31,676 nucleotides of DNA. Source: Cylindrotheca closterium. Lineage: Eukaryota > Bacillariophyta > Bacillariophyceae > Bacillariales > Bacillariaceae. The notes under the pieces are model-generated. The model was not told the origin of the DNA. It ran no database searches and saw only the letters and a program-made list of their open reading frames with translations. The position numbers were made by a program, and so were the translations under genes. The stretch spans positions 1-31,676 of the forward strand of contig CAKOGP040001114.1 of the NCBI GenBank assembly GCA_933822405.4. Reading direction: 5' to 3'. This document shows positions 1 through 9,871 of this stretch, piece by piece; the stretch's first letter is position 1; each line of letters begins with the position of its first letter.

Positions 1-87
1 AATAAATATGAAAAGGTTCCAGTCGAATGGCTGCGATAAAATCACATGGCCACATGACATAAGCAGACCGAGCCATGTCCTAATGTG

Positions 88-131
88 ACATGAGCAAGCC
101 GACCAATAGGACCAGACTTTCTTTTCCGATG
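88..131. repeat. 44-bp direct repeat, left copy
   Basis: This stretch is identical over 44 bases to 387-430. The two copies flank about 255 bases of copia reverse-transcriptase sequence. The right copy joins the copia sequence at a shared ACATG, as expected for microhomology-mediated joining. Such a long duplication is not a normal retrotransposon target-site duplication. Confidence 0.85.
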
Positions 132-391
132 AGATATTGATTGACATGGCCCCAGAGTATCGCAAATACGTTGTATTAGAGAACGGAAAGCGAGTAATCT
201 ATGTGCGGGTACTGCGTGCTATATATGGGATGTTGCAATCGAGCCTCCTATTCTATAATCAGTTTCGAAGTGATTTGGAGGCAAAGGGATTCGTTTTCAA
301 TCCGTATGACCTGTGTGTTGCTAACAAAGTTGTTAATGAAAAACAGCAAACTATCAGATTTCATGTTGACGATCTTATGTCAAGTCACATG
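132..391 (+). pseudogene. copia family A reverse-transcriptase fragment (A3)
   Basis: This is a roughly 85-codon piece of a Ty1/copia reverse transcriptase. It contains A-I-Y-G-M-L-Q and the catalytic box F-H-V-D-D-L (Asp codons near 368-373). The same region occurs on the minus strand at about 30645-30890 with high identity, so both belong to one family (A). No LTR, gag or integrase is attached, and the reading frame leaves copia homology at 391 where the 44-bp repeat begins. The V-D-D box is intact here but mutated in the 30.6-kb copy. It is a dead fragment, probably inserted as filler during break repair. Confidence 0.8.
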
Positions 392-430
392 AGCAAGCCG
401 ACCAATAGGACCAGACTTTCTTTTCCGATG
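387..430. repeat. 44-bp direct repeat, right copy
   Basis: Exact second copy of 88-131. The copia fragment ends in AAGTCACATG and continues straight into this repeat, sharing ACATG. Confidence 0.85.
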
Positions 431-759
431 TGTGGTGTCTAGGTTGTAGGAGGAAAGCCACCTTCAAGGGGCAACACAACAAGAAGGGAATCATTGTCTC
501 AACAGGTCTTACACAACATCTTAAGGCAACCTTACAGCCTGATTGGAGGAAGACACGTTGCTATGCAATGGGTTATACTCAATTTTACAATTCTTCAGAT
601 ACTATGGACTACACAGCGTCATGTGCCATCAACAATGAAATGGGCTTTGGAGAGCCAGAACAGAACAAGTCACCAGAGGAAATGATGAAGTTGGAAGAAG
701 CACCACCAAAAAATGAACAAAAAAAGGAGAAATGCTTTAATCTTCCAAAATCTTGTTAA
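430..759 (+). other. small open frame of unknown nature
   Basis: An open frame of about 109 codons with a lysine- and glutamate-rich C-terminus. I recognise no domain, and the frame starts inside the right 44-bp repeat, so it may be chance or the remnant of another element. No promoter or partner gene supports it. Confidence 0.2.
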
Positions 760-845
760 TTCTCAGTACTACTAATAGTATGATGGTGTTCAGCTTTTGA
801 AAACTGTGTTTTGTATGGTAGAAACCATGAGGAATGATAGGTTTG

Positions 846-1340
846 TGTAGTCAAGCAATGATGATTGTATTCTTGGGTAGCATGGTCCGGAAATGGAGAC
901 CGCTGTGACCATCCTGGTTGCATCCAACAATCAAACTTACCTTGTTGAGAGACGTCAATCCTCATAGAGATTGCTTGATACATCTGTAGAAGTTGAGCAA
1001 TGATGATGGTGTATTGTTGGGTACAGTAGTAGTCAAGCAACCTCAAGCAACGCCATTTCTCTTCTGCTTTATGGATTCTTATCACATATGGCTTTATGAG
1101 GAGTCTATACCGGTAGCTAATCAAGCAACAACGGTGTGTTGTTGGGTGCAGTACTAGTTGTGTAATGGCGACCACTGCCATGGCCACAATTGGCAATTGC
1201 AACATTCAACAATCAAACTTACCTTGAACGACAAGTTTTTTCTCTTCTGCTTGATGGATTCTCCCCATAGACGGCTTGATGAGTCTGCTGTATGAATAAT
1301 CAAGCGACTGAGATGGTGTGTTGTTGGGTACAGTACGTTG
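846..1340. repeat. diverged tandem repeats
   Basis: A degenerate unit beginning CAAGCAAYRATGRTG and followed by TGTTGTTGGGTACAGTA recurs near 852, 995, 1122 and 1301, spaced 127-179 bases apart. A second shared block, CAACAATCAAACTTACCTTG, occurs near 929 and 1206. Read on the minus strand this block gives CAAG-GTAAG, a good match to a splice donor. The two ORFs on the minus strand here (756-1205 and 1154-1477) run across the repeats, show no domain, and are best treated as by-products. The array begins where copia A1 loses recognisable coding sequence. Confidence 0.55.
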
Positions 1341-1344
1341 TCCT

Positions 1345-2213
1345 TTTGTAGGTTCAATGTAAATCGCTTCGATACTTCAGGGTTCCATCGAATTGTTGGA
1401 ATCCGTCCCAATTGCATGAACATATTGTCCAAGTTCAGCAACCATGTCACTCTTGTAGTTGATATTGACATTATCAATGAGTTGCTGCGGACTGAAATGT
1501 GATGAGATACTTACTGTCTTTCTGGGGAAAGACATTCAATAGCTTGGCGGCTTGACGTCCAAGACATTCAGTGATCACTTTGGGGCCACTTTGTAGGGTA
1601 ATCGTGCAAGAGCTACTCTGACTCTTTCTTTCAGCGTCCTATTGTCTCGCTCAGCGGTAGACTCGTGGTCTCCAGCTGCAGTCAGGTCAATAGTAACACC
1701 CATATCGTCTAGCATATCATCTGTGAGAGGAATGAACGCCCAATCACACTTGATGATCTTGACTTGAAAGCCTGCCTTGTTGTAGCGGCAGAATATCTTA
1801 TCCAATGCTTCAAATACAGGGTCAGTCTTCAGGTTCTGCATGGGAATACATGAGCAATAACGCACAGTGGTATCAATGCAGGTGAGAAACTTAGCATTCT
1901 CGATCTCCATGTGATCAATACAGACGGTAATAGATCGATTGTGCTGATATAATTCCTCTGGTGGACTGAAGAAGTCGTCGTACGTCTTCTTTGGAGTTGG
2001 TCTTGTTGACTTGCCTTTCAATGTAGAGGCGTCAGGTCCAAAGATTGCTTCGGCATGATTGATCGCTTCTTTGGTGATATGACAGTTCTTGATGACACCA
2101 GATCGGATCGTATACTTCAGACTTTTGGTGCTTGGAGCATTGAGTATGTGCATCACACTTCTTGCTTCCATCGCAGCCTTGACTTGTCTTAGAGTGAATC
2201 CTTCCTTGTTCTT
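1345..2213 (-). pseudogene. copia A1 integrase, frameshifted
   Basis: Continues the gag-PR frame directly after an in-frame TGA at 2214-2216. The start carries F-T-L-R-Q-V-K-A-A and M-I-like R-S-G-V-I-K-N-C, then E-A-I-F-G-P-D, features of the pre-integrase and integrase region of algal copia elements. The core follows with C-I-D and the downstream T-A-E-R-D-N-R-T segment (about residue 170 of the open frame to 1575). A one-base shift near 1570 and another near 1515 carry homology into other frames, with L-N-V-F-P-Q-K and later L-G-Q-Y-V-H-A-I, ending at A-I-Y-I-E-P-T near 1340. Compared with copy A2 over 1731-1850, all three differences are CpG transitions; one changes Arg to Trp. Confidence 0.75.
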
Positions 2214-4433
2214 TCAAACGGTTGCCATCGAGGAGGCCATCTCAAGTCCAGCATATCCATTCTGTCTGTTTGAAGAAAGTTCGAAATGGGGTTGATTATT
2301 TAAGTTGCTTAACTGGCGACGGTACATCGCACTTGTCGCTTTGGCACCTGGTTCGACATTTGCTCCATGTTGCTCCAACACATACACACCCTTACCATTC
2401 ACAAATCGCATCTTTCTGTTTCCATCACAATGCACAATAAAAGCATTGTCAGCATCAGTATCCATAGTAATGGGGTATCCCGCGGCAATCATCTCGCGCA
2501 TAGCAAGTACATTGGCAATTCCATCTTCATTGTGATACACTGGAGGCGGAAATCTTCCTAGAAAACCTTCTTCGTCAAGAACTCTGCTGCCCACGTTAGC
2601 GTGCATGTCAAGTTCTTTCTCAGCATGATGGAGTCCATGCATAAGCTCACCATTACAAATGGTGGTGTTTGTACAACCACTGTCCATAATGACATGATCG
2701 TACAACCCAAATGGATCTCTTTCCTTTCTGCGGCTTTGAGTAAACTGCAGACCTCGATCCGCTTCAGTAGCAATATCAGGCAAATCTTCATCTTCACTAG
2801 CATAGTGCCAGTCGGCTTGAAGTTCAACATTTGTCGTACCAGCAGGACATGGAACAAGATAGACATCATTGCCATTCTCATCCTTTCCCTTGATAGCATC
2901 GTGAAAGACATTTGACATATCAAAATATCCAGTTTTCACAGCTTGCGGAGATTGAGCTTGAGTTGCATAGAATCCTTGGCGCACTTGAGCTCTACTGAAG
3001 CCTTGTCGGCTGAGTTGCATTCCACTGAACGCAATCTCACCGTTAGCATTCATAGAATAAGGGACAGTAACAGTGCCGCCACCTTGAGTTGGAATCTGCA
3101 TGATCTGCATTCCAGAAGGAACTTGCATCATTTGATTACCTGTAGTACCAGCAAGTTGCAAAGGTGTGTTAACGCTTCCCGCAACACTTGATGCTCCACT
3201 TGTGGATGCTGAAGCTCCAGGAACTATAGCTGGAACAGTAGCTGGGACAGTTGCTCCAATCTGATTACGATTGAGCTTCTTCCCATAGTTAACATATTGA
3301 TCCTGATTCTTCCATTGGGTCTTTGGTAGCAGTCTGTCTGGGCATTTTGGAGACATATTGTCTTCGTTGCCACATACATAACATGCTGCCTTCTTTCCAT
3401 CCTTCGGTTTTCCCTTTCCTTTTCCTTTGGCTTTACCTTTATTAGGTTGGTCTTTTCCTTGGTAGAGGTTCACTCCCGGATTTTTACTCACTTCCATGTG
3501 AATCTTCAACATATCTTGGGCTTTGCTGACCGTCTTTGGATAATAATCCACTTCTCTGCAATAGTTCATCTGAAGATCCAGCATCAGAGGAGCTGTTCCC
3601 GTTCGATTGCTGTTGCATAGAAATCGTGTTGCAAGGACGGCTTCAAAGATATCATCCTTGAACTTGTTTTGAGCAGCAGTATCAGTGCTAGCAATAGCAG
3701 CATACGCTTTCGTCTTGAGTGGAAAATCTCGGAACCAGGCCACGCCATATAGATCTTGCAGGACTTCAGCCTGTCTCAAGAATCGTTCCTTGAAATGCAT
3801 CAAGTTTTCCGTTGTTCCTTGCTTCATAGCAAAGAACTTTTGATTCGCTTCCCAGAAATCCAAGAAATCATACTCAGCATCAGCACTCTTCTTCATGAAT
3901 CGTTCAATACGTTTCAAGAGTTCGATCGGATCTTCAAGAGTAGTCGTGAAATCGGCTTCACCTCGAAGCTTGATATCCATCGCCTTCGTCACAAACTTCA
4001 GCATGATGTTTGATTTGACGGTTCTCTTGTTTGTCTCCAAGTAGGCTGATCTTTGCGTGTTCTTGTCGAGCTTTGCAGAATAGAGAATCTTGTTTTGGGC
4101 CATCTCTGTTTCTCTTGCAACAGCTTCAGTTTGAGTTGGAGCGTTCAATCTTGGAGCGATCGCATTGAAGTTGATCGGCTTTCCATCTCAAATTGATTTC
4201 ACCATGTCTTTGGAACATTTCATTCCAGAAGCTTGGATATAGTCAATCACTCTTTCTTCGGCATCTTTGTACGACGATCTTGCCTTTCCATCGTTTTCAT
4301 CTTTTGTTGAAAATAGATGTTTCACAACTGTTGAACTCGAGTTGCTCTTGACTTTGCTCTTGACTTTCTGAGGAGTCACACGTCCTCTTCCCCCACCGGA
4401 TGAAGAATGTCCCATTGTCAACGAATCACTCAC
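2214..4433 (-). pseudogene. copia A1 gag-protease, two premature TGA codons
   Basis: One frame runs from an ATG at 4433 through a TGA at 4188-4190 to a TGA at 2214-2216, then into integrase. Gag carries a long helical region, a K-G-K-rich linker and a zinc knuckle near 3340-3385. In the knuckle, C-Y-V-C-x4-N-x4-C, the usual His is Asn (codon at 3357-3359). The retropepsin D-S-G (Asp codon 2682-2684) is intact, in H-V-I-M-D-S-G-C-T-N. Both TGAs can be read as decayed CGA Arg codons. Gag would package element RNA and the protease would process the polyprotein; neither can be fully made from this copy. The ATG at 4433 lies 64 bases inside the LTR boundary. Confidence 0.8.
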
Positions 4434-4497
4434 TCCTTTATAGATAAGGCAGTGCTGTTCTTGACGTAAATTTGTTTTGTTGCCTTTTGTGATTGGA

Positions 4498-5050
4498 TGT
4501 TAGAATAAAGCAAAATGTGCTCTATCCTGAGTGCCTTTGGCGCTCAGAACAAACTCTCTGCAATTTAAATTTGTAATCGATTGTACAACTTCACAACAAT
4601 AGTTCTCCTGTGTCTAGGTATACTTTGAGTGAAATTGTTCCTATTTGATTCATATTTGGCTTGAATTGATGATTCAATCACAAAAGTAAGTTCAACGATT
4701 TTCCCTTGTAAAATCCCTTGTAAAATCCCTTGTAAAATCCCTTGTAAAATCCCTTGTAAACTCCCTTGTTTACAGAACTTGATTTGACCTCTACGACAAT
4801 TCTGTGTTGGATGCAGTACTTTGGGACATCTTGTATTATTCCCTACTGCATTGTACACAACATCGATATCTCACTTGTATAGGGTCATTCCTTTTTTGTG
4901 TGGATGTAGATTGTCCAACAGACTTGTGTCTGGCATACTTGCGTCAAATCCCGACATTATGATCAAAGTCCGATCGTACGTGTTGAAAACTTTGTACTTG
5001 AATAGTTTCTTTTTGGAACTTAAAAACTCATATTTCGTCATATCCCAACA
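4498..5050 (-). repeat. 5' LTR of copia A1 (553 bp)
   Basis: Bounded by TGTTAGAATA and TATCCCAACA on the plus strand, that is TGTT...AACA ends. It aligns along its length with the LTR at 29075-29587. It is about 40 bp longer, mainly because of 12-bp CCCTTGTAAAAT repeats near 4703-4765. The bases just inside the element (4481-4497, read on the minus strand as TCCAATCACAAAAGGCA) would be the primer-binding site; they do not resemble the usual initiator-Met match. Confidence 0.85.
4703..4765. repeat. 12-bp minisatellite inside LTR
   Basis: Five tandem CCCTTGTAAAAT units, the last slightly altered to CCCTTGTAAACT. The homologous place in the 29-kb LTR (29283-29302) has only one full unit and a partial one, so the array expanded or contracted between copies. 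Confidence 0.85.
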
Positions 5051-5093
5051 TGCAGGAATGAAAGACCAGCAAGTGTTTACCCAAGAGGGGGGT

Positions 5094-6595
5094 TCAAGAG
5101 ATGAGCTTAAAGCTTTGGGACAGGTGCTTGGAAAGCCTCAAATTGGATGCCTTTGAAAGATATGAAGGAGTCTTTCCCGATTGAAGTGGCCGAGTATGCG
5201 ATAAGCAAGGGCATCCAAGATGAACCCGCTTTTGCATGGCGGATCCCGCATGTTGTTCGAAAGCGAAAGGGATTCCTTGGCAAAGTAAAATCAAAGTACT
5301 GGGAACGTATGCACAAGTACGGAATAGGTATCCCAAAATCGATCAAAGAGGCCATCGAAATCGACAAAGCAAATGGGGACACAATCGAATCGCTTTTGAA
5401 GAATTTGATGGAGACGTAGAAAAGCTGATGGGATACAGAAAGATCACGGGAAACCTAGTATTTGACATGAAACTAGGGGAAAACTTCCAAAGGAAAGCGA
5501 GGTACTGCGTTGATGGGCACAAGACTGAAGCACCCGCAGCATTGACCTACAGTACAGTAGTGTCCCGCAATTCAGTTCGGATACTACTAATGATAGCAGC
5601 GCTAAACGGATGAGACTTGCAATGCGCGGATATCCAAAACGCATTCCTAACTGCACCAGCAATCGAAAAGTGCTACCTGGTAGCAGGAGCCGAGTTTGGT
5701 GAAGAAGAAGGCAAAGTATTTATCGTAAGAAAAGCATTATATGGCTTAAAAAGTTCATTCGCAGCATTCAGATCCCACCTGGCGGAGACTTTGGAGGATT
5801 TGGGCTTCAGCTCGTCAACTGCCAACCCAGACGTTTGGATGCGAGCGGCAGTGAAACCTGACGGCGAGGAATACTACAAATACATCCTTTGACATCCTAT
5901 GTATGTCGATGAAAGCCAAAGAAGTGATGGAAGGAATTGGAAGGGTATTCAGGTTCAAGAAAGGGACAATTGAACCTCCAGAAAGCTACCTGGGAGCTAG
6001 GTTACGAAAGAAGACTTTGGATGGACACAACATGTGGATGATGTCAAGTTATGACTACGTCGTGGCAGCAGTCAAAAACGTCAAGGAAACATTAAAGGAC
6101 AGCCCAAAATGGAAAATGCCCAAGAATGCACCAACGCCAATGTTTAGTGCCTATGAACTTGAGATGGATGGATCAACCAGATGAGAGGACCATACCTACT
6201 TCCAGGAATTGATTAGGATATTACGATGGGCGACAGAGATTGGACGAGTTGATATCTTACTGGAAGTATCACTCCTGAGCCAGTATCAAGCAGCTCCAAG
6301 GGAAGGACACATGGAACAAGGATTGAGGATATTTGCTTTCTTGGATACCTTCCCAAAATTGACCCTTTACTATAGTTGGAGAACGCCAAACGTAGACTAT
6401 TCCAAGTTGAGATCCTCCAGGGAAGATTTTGAGGCATACTACCGAGATGCGACGGAAGAGATGCCACACAACACACCCGAACCAATGGGACAAAGTGTAG
6501 GAAGTACTGCATGGGTAGATGCTTCACATGGCGCCAATAAGAAAACGCGGAATTTTGGGCCAATTGTTTACGCATTATATTGGGTCCGTGCATAA
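5094..6595 (+). pseudogene. copia lineage C pol fragment (RT to RNase H), catalytic box deleted
   Basis: The plus-strand frames together spell a copia RT and RNase H start: P-L-K-D-M-K-E-S and V-A-E-Y-A (from 5144), K-A-R-Y-C-V-D-G, D-I-Q-N-A-F-L-T-A-P, K-A-L-Y-G-L-K-S-S, then L-R-W-A-T-E-I-G-R-V-D and W-V-D-A-S-H. Lesions seen are a frame change near 5410, TGA at 5611-5613 in place of Trp, a deletion near 5889, TGA at 6182-6184 and truncation inside RNase H. At 5889 the frame passes from Y-I-L straight to D-I-L-C. An 11-base loss would remove V-Y-V-D, so this copy has no reverse-transcriptase active site. It resembles lineage B at 18.5-20.7 kb more than family A. Confidence 0.8.
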
Positions 6596-6840
6596 ACACT
6601 ACTGTAAATATTGAACCAAAAGTCTTCTACTGCTTTCCCTACCACCGTTCGAAAGCTTGAAGGATGGCGCACAATTTAGTAGTGAACAACACATTACTAG
6701 ATGACTCATCTGAGGGAGATTAGAGGGGTTGAATTTGCAAACGTGGTGTTACGCACGCTGCGCGTACGGGATTGCTCCGACTAAACGATATATATTATAG
6801 ACCTGAATAGTCACGTGCGGCATTTGATAAAGTTCAATTT
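6596..6840. other. no gene seen
   Basis: Short AT-rich stretch between the end of copia fragment C and the piggyBac insertion. It contains GCACGCTGCGCGTACGGG near 6753 and no credible reading frame. Confidence 0.5.
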
Positions 6841-6844
6841 TTAA

Positions 6845-6882
6845 CCCATCCACGTTTTTGGACTCGGCCCTGATCAGGGCCG
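6845..6882 (+). repeat. left end of piggyBac-like element, with 18-bp palindrome
   Basis: CCCATC follows the TTAA directly. The perfect palindrome CGGCCCTGATCAGGGCCG occupies 6865-6882, 20 bases from the end, preceded by GGACT. It is a plausible transposase-binding site. Confidence 0.85.
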
Positions 6883-7153
6883 ACTTCATTTAAAGTTTTT
6901 TTCTCGTACGACAAATTATGTACCGCGCTTGCGTGGAACCACAAAACCAAAATCACAAAGTTTTCTAAAAACATGTATTGATGTAGTTACAAACGTATTC
7001 ACGAGACCACGAAGATGTCAATGCGATAAGCTGCTAGTATACGAATCCATCAATTAAACCACTCCAAATCTGATCAAAAACTCAGAATTAGTGTAGCGCC
7101 ATTTTTTGTCAAGATTTTTATATGTAAGCCGAGACAGGCATCACTTGAATCAC

Positions 7154-9871
7154 TCATTTTCGCCGCTTTTTTGTGGCAGGAGGCCCTAGTCTGCCCAGAA
7201 ATGATGCTTGGCCCGCTTCATATATCTCTACAACACGTTCCCGCTGGGCCAGTGGCATCTGGTGGAAGAGTCTCCAGCAATTTCTGTCCACTTCCACACA
7301 AAATGGCAGACAACAGCCGTTACCCAATTCACACCCAGCACATACTGAGCCGGCTTTGCTGTACTTCCCATTAGCCAAACAAAGTGTACACTTTCTTCTA
7401 CTGTCGCGTCCTTTCTTCTGTGCATATCTTTTCTCAATGTGATGAGCAGGAAGTATGGAATTCTCATCCGCCGGTGGGAGACCATGTTCAACTGCAAAAA
7501 TCCGGCTCCCCATAAAGTGATACACCAGTTGTTTCTTCAGCTCCAAAAGGTTCGGCCACTCCTTCCTCGGTATCTTTTTTGCAGCACAGTATAGGATCCC
7601 AGCATTCTCAATGCCAACATCCACATAGTAAAAGAAGATTCGGATCCACCAACGACGCAGCCCATGAAGTCGGGTTTCAGCGTGGAGACGTCTCTGGTCA
7701 GCAAAGTCCACGCCACCCATGTACTCATTGTATCTCCGTACTATTTCTGGCCTATTCAGGTCAATGATACCTCTTTCAGCTTTGCTCCGCCTTTTGCAGC
7801 TACCAGTTGGCCTGCAGTCCCCATCTGAGGTAAGGACAATGACAGGCTTGCGGTCTTTCCAGATCGTGAGACCAATAACAATGGTCTGACCCTTTGAATC
7901 CTCGAAAGTGTACACATGACACTCGTGGTACCCACGCGGCTTGTCTCTGGCATATTTGTTGGTCCATCGAAGATGCTTTGGGATCCGGTTGGCCATCACA
8001 GTGCCGGTGACAAACAAGTCACTTTCGTGAAGTTCCTTGATTACCTCGATTGAAGTATAGAACCGATCCACATAGACAGTTCTGTAGGAGCCATTGTATG
8101 GGTTACAAAGTCGTTTCACAACCTGCGTAGTCTTCTTCAACTCTTCAGATTGAATGTGTCCAGCACCACCAGTATACATTTCCACATTCAAGACATATCC
8201 AGAAGTGGATTCTGTCAAGACATACAACTTGATTCCATATCGCGCCGCCTTGGTGACAACTCGGACCTTAAATCCAATTCGTCCAAAGGCTCGGATTAGT
8301 GACTCGTCAAGGCTTAGTTGTTGCTCGGGCTCATAGAGATCTCTAAATCTTTCCAACAGTGCCCCAGAGAACTCTTGAAGTTTCTGGTTGGGATCTGCCG
8401 GGTCTGCATCCACGGGAGCAATATGGAGGCCACGCATGATCCTGGCAAATTTTCTTCCCGTCATGATTCTTCTGATTGGAGGACAGTTGATCAGTGGATC
8501 CTCAGAGAACCAAGCAGAAGGTCCATCCCGCCTTCTTTGGCATGAGGCAATCCAAAGAACAGAGAGAGTATCCATGAGATCGTCACGTGTGACGTCCTTC
8601 CAATCAGCGCCCTTTAATGCGGATCCATATTCGTTTGTTCTCTTCACTACATTAGACATAATTCTCTGTGTGAAAACGGAATTAAAAGCCTTAGGAACAC
8701 TATTGAGGCTTCCAGGTGCATGTTGTATGCCCTTCCTTCCAAAAGGGATTGAAGGTTCGTCCTGATCTTTGGTCCGAGTGGCTGGCGGGCTTTGAATAAT
8801 AGTTCGGCGCTTCTCTTCAAACTTTGTTGGAGAATCAACACCCTCAAACGTTGTTGATGTGATCCAGCCTTCTTTTGGTGGAAGAGTCTGTTGAGGAATT
8901 CCTTCTTCATCATCTTTGTCAGTAGGATCCGGCTCCGCAAGTTGGTAGCGCTCGTCAGCTTCCATGAAAGAGCCAGCTGACTCCGCAAGTGCTTCTTCAG
9001 GCGCCCAACAGGTTTCGTCTTCCGCCACAACCGTCAGAGCTTCTTCTTGGGAAACAGGACTCTCTTTGGACCATTCGAGACGAGTCAATAGGGTTTTTCT
9101 CTTTGACCAAATGGGTGGATGCTTAAAAATGTTGACTAATGCTTCAACATCAGCCATTGCTTGATGAGCGCCATCGAGGTCCTTTCCTGTGATATACTTG
9201 TACATAGTCGCAAGCTTGAAGTTGTGTGGGCGAATAATTCCATAAGGATAGTCCTGGTGCTTTACCCATAGATATGGATCAATCTGAAATGTAATGTTGG
9301 GACAGATCTCCACTCTGTGAATTTGGCATTGCTCCAATAGAAATGGATTGTCGAAACTTTTTCCGTTGTATGCGACTAGGCATACCTTTGTGCAGGGATC
9401 ATTCCCAATATTCTTCTTGATCCAGGTCATAAATGCATTTCCAACAGTCTTGAAGTCGCTTTCATTCCTCAGCTTGGCATCTGTGATGCCATGGATTGCA
9501 ACAGAGTCGCTAACACCCTGTCTTGGTTTGACTAGTGAATAAAATGGTCCAGTCCCGGCAAGTTCATCTCCTTTGTTATCCAATCCAATGGCATACAATT
9601 CAATGATTTCATTCAATATTTTGGAGAATCCCGTTGTTTCAATATCATAGATGATGTAGATGACCTTGATGATGGTTGCTACGCTTGCTAGTACTTGATT
9701 TCCCCTTGGTGGATTCGGAACATCAGTTGGTGTCAAATTTTGATGTTTGCATGGGCAATCCAATGAATTCTTTCTGTGACCAACCAAGCCACAGGCACTG
9801 CACTTTGATGGCTTCCTTGGTTTGGTCTTGGCTGCAGCCTCTGCAACTTTGGGGCTTCCAGAGGGTGTCAT
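7154..9871 (-). CDS. DEDDh exonuclease-piggyBac transposase fusion
   Basis: The frame is open to 10156, but the first codons cross the element end. I take the ATG at 9871 (about 905 residues) because it precedes the first recognisable domain; ATGs at 10060 and 9976 are alternatives. From 9871: a CCHC knuckle (C-x2-C-x4-H-x6-C, residues 24-39); a DEDDh exonuclease with D-I-E-T-T-G (Asp76, Glu78), N-G-K-S-F-D (Asp174) and A-H-Q-A-M-A-D (His236, Asp241); an acidic linker; then a piggyBac DDE_Tnp_1_7 domain with L-S-L-D-E-S (Asp522), Y-V-D-R-F-Y (Asp602) and M-G-G-V-D-F-A-D-Q (Asp722, Asp725). A Cys/His-rich C-terminal zinc domain (about 827-872) and basic tail K-K-R-R-K follow. All catalytic residues are present. 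The transposase should excise and insert the element at TTAA in the nucleus; the exonuclease might trim or resolve ends, which is inference. Confidence 0.9.
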   Translation of the reverse strand: MTPSGSPKVAEAAAKTKPRKPSKCSACGLVGHRKNSLDCPCKHQNLTPTDVPNPPRGNQVLASVATIIKVIYIIYDIETTGFSKILNEIIELYAIGLDNKGDELAGTGPFYSLVKPRQGVSDSVAIHGITDAKLRNESDFKTVGNAFMTWIKKNIGNDPCTKVCLVAYNGKSFDNPFLLEQCQIHRVEICPNITFQIDPYLWVKHQDYPYGIIRPHNFKLATMYKYITGKDLDGAHQAMADVEALVNIFKHPPIWSKRKTLLTRLEWSKESPVSQEEALTVVAEDETCWAPEEALAESAGSFMEADERYQLAEPDPTDKDDEEGIPQQTLPPKEGWITSTTFEGVDSPTKFEEKRRTIIQSPPATRTKDQDEPSIPFGRKGIQHAPGSLNSVPKAFNSVFTQRIMSNVVKRTNEYGSALKGADWKDVTRDDLMDTLSVLWIASCQRRRDGPSAWFSEDPLINCPPIRRIMTGRKFARIMRGLHIAPVDADPADPNQKLQEFSGALLERFRDLYEPEQQLSLDESLIRAFGRIGFKVRVVTKAARYGIKLYVLTESTSGYVLNVEMYTGGAGHIQSEELKKTTQVVKRLCNPYNGSYRTVYVDRFYTSIEVIKELHESDLFVTGTVMANRIPKHLRWTNKYARDKPRGYHECHVYTFEDSKGQTIVIGLTIWKDRKPVIVLTSDGDCRPTGSCKRRSKAERGIIDLNRPEIVRRYNEYMGGVDFADQRRLHAETRLHGLRRWWIRIFFYYVDVGIENAGILYCAAKKIPRKEWPNLLELKKQLVYHFMGSRIFAVEHGLPPADENSILPAHHIEKRYAQKKGRDSRRKCTLCLANGKYSKAGSVCAGCELGNGCCLPFCVEVDRNCWRLFHQMPLAQRERVVEIYEAGQASFLGRLGPPATKKRRK

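Larger units (their letters stand above)
1340..5050 (-). mobile_element. Ty1/copia retrotransposon copy A1, 3' truncated
   Basis: A minus-strand copia element with 5' LTR (4498-5050), gag-protease (4433-2214) and integrase (2213 to about 1340). Reverse transcriptase, RNase H and the 3' LTR are absent, coding sequence giving way to tandem repeats near 1340. The gene order LTR-gag-PR-IN is that of Ty1/copia. The family recurs at 29075-31676 and as a scrap at 132-391. The element lies next to copia fragment C on the opposite strand and may have inserted into it, but the other flank is missing so target duplications cannot be compared. Confidence 0.85.

Noticed and set aside
756..1477. Minus-strand ORFs of 149 and 107 codons
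   Set aside because: They run through the diverged tandem repeats, overlap each other and have no domain. Only the last part (about 1340-1477) belongs to copia integrase in another frame.
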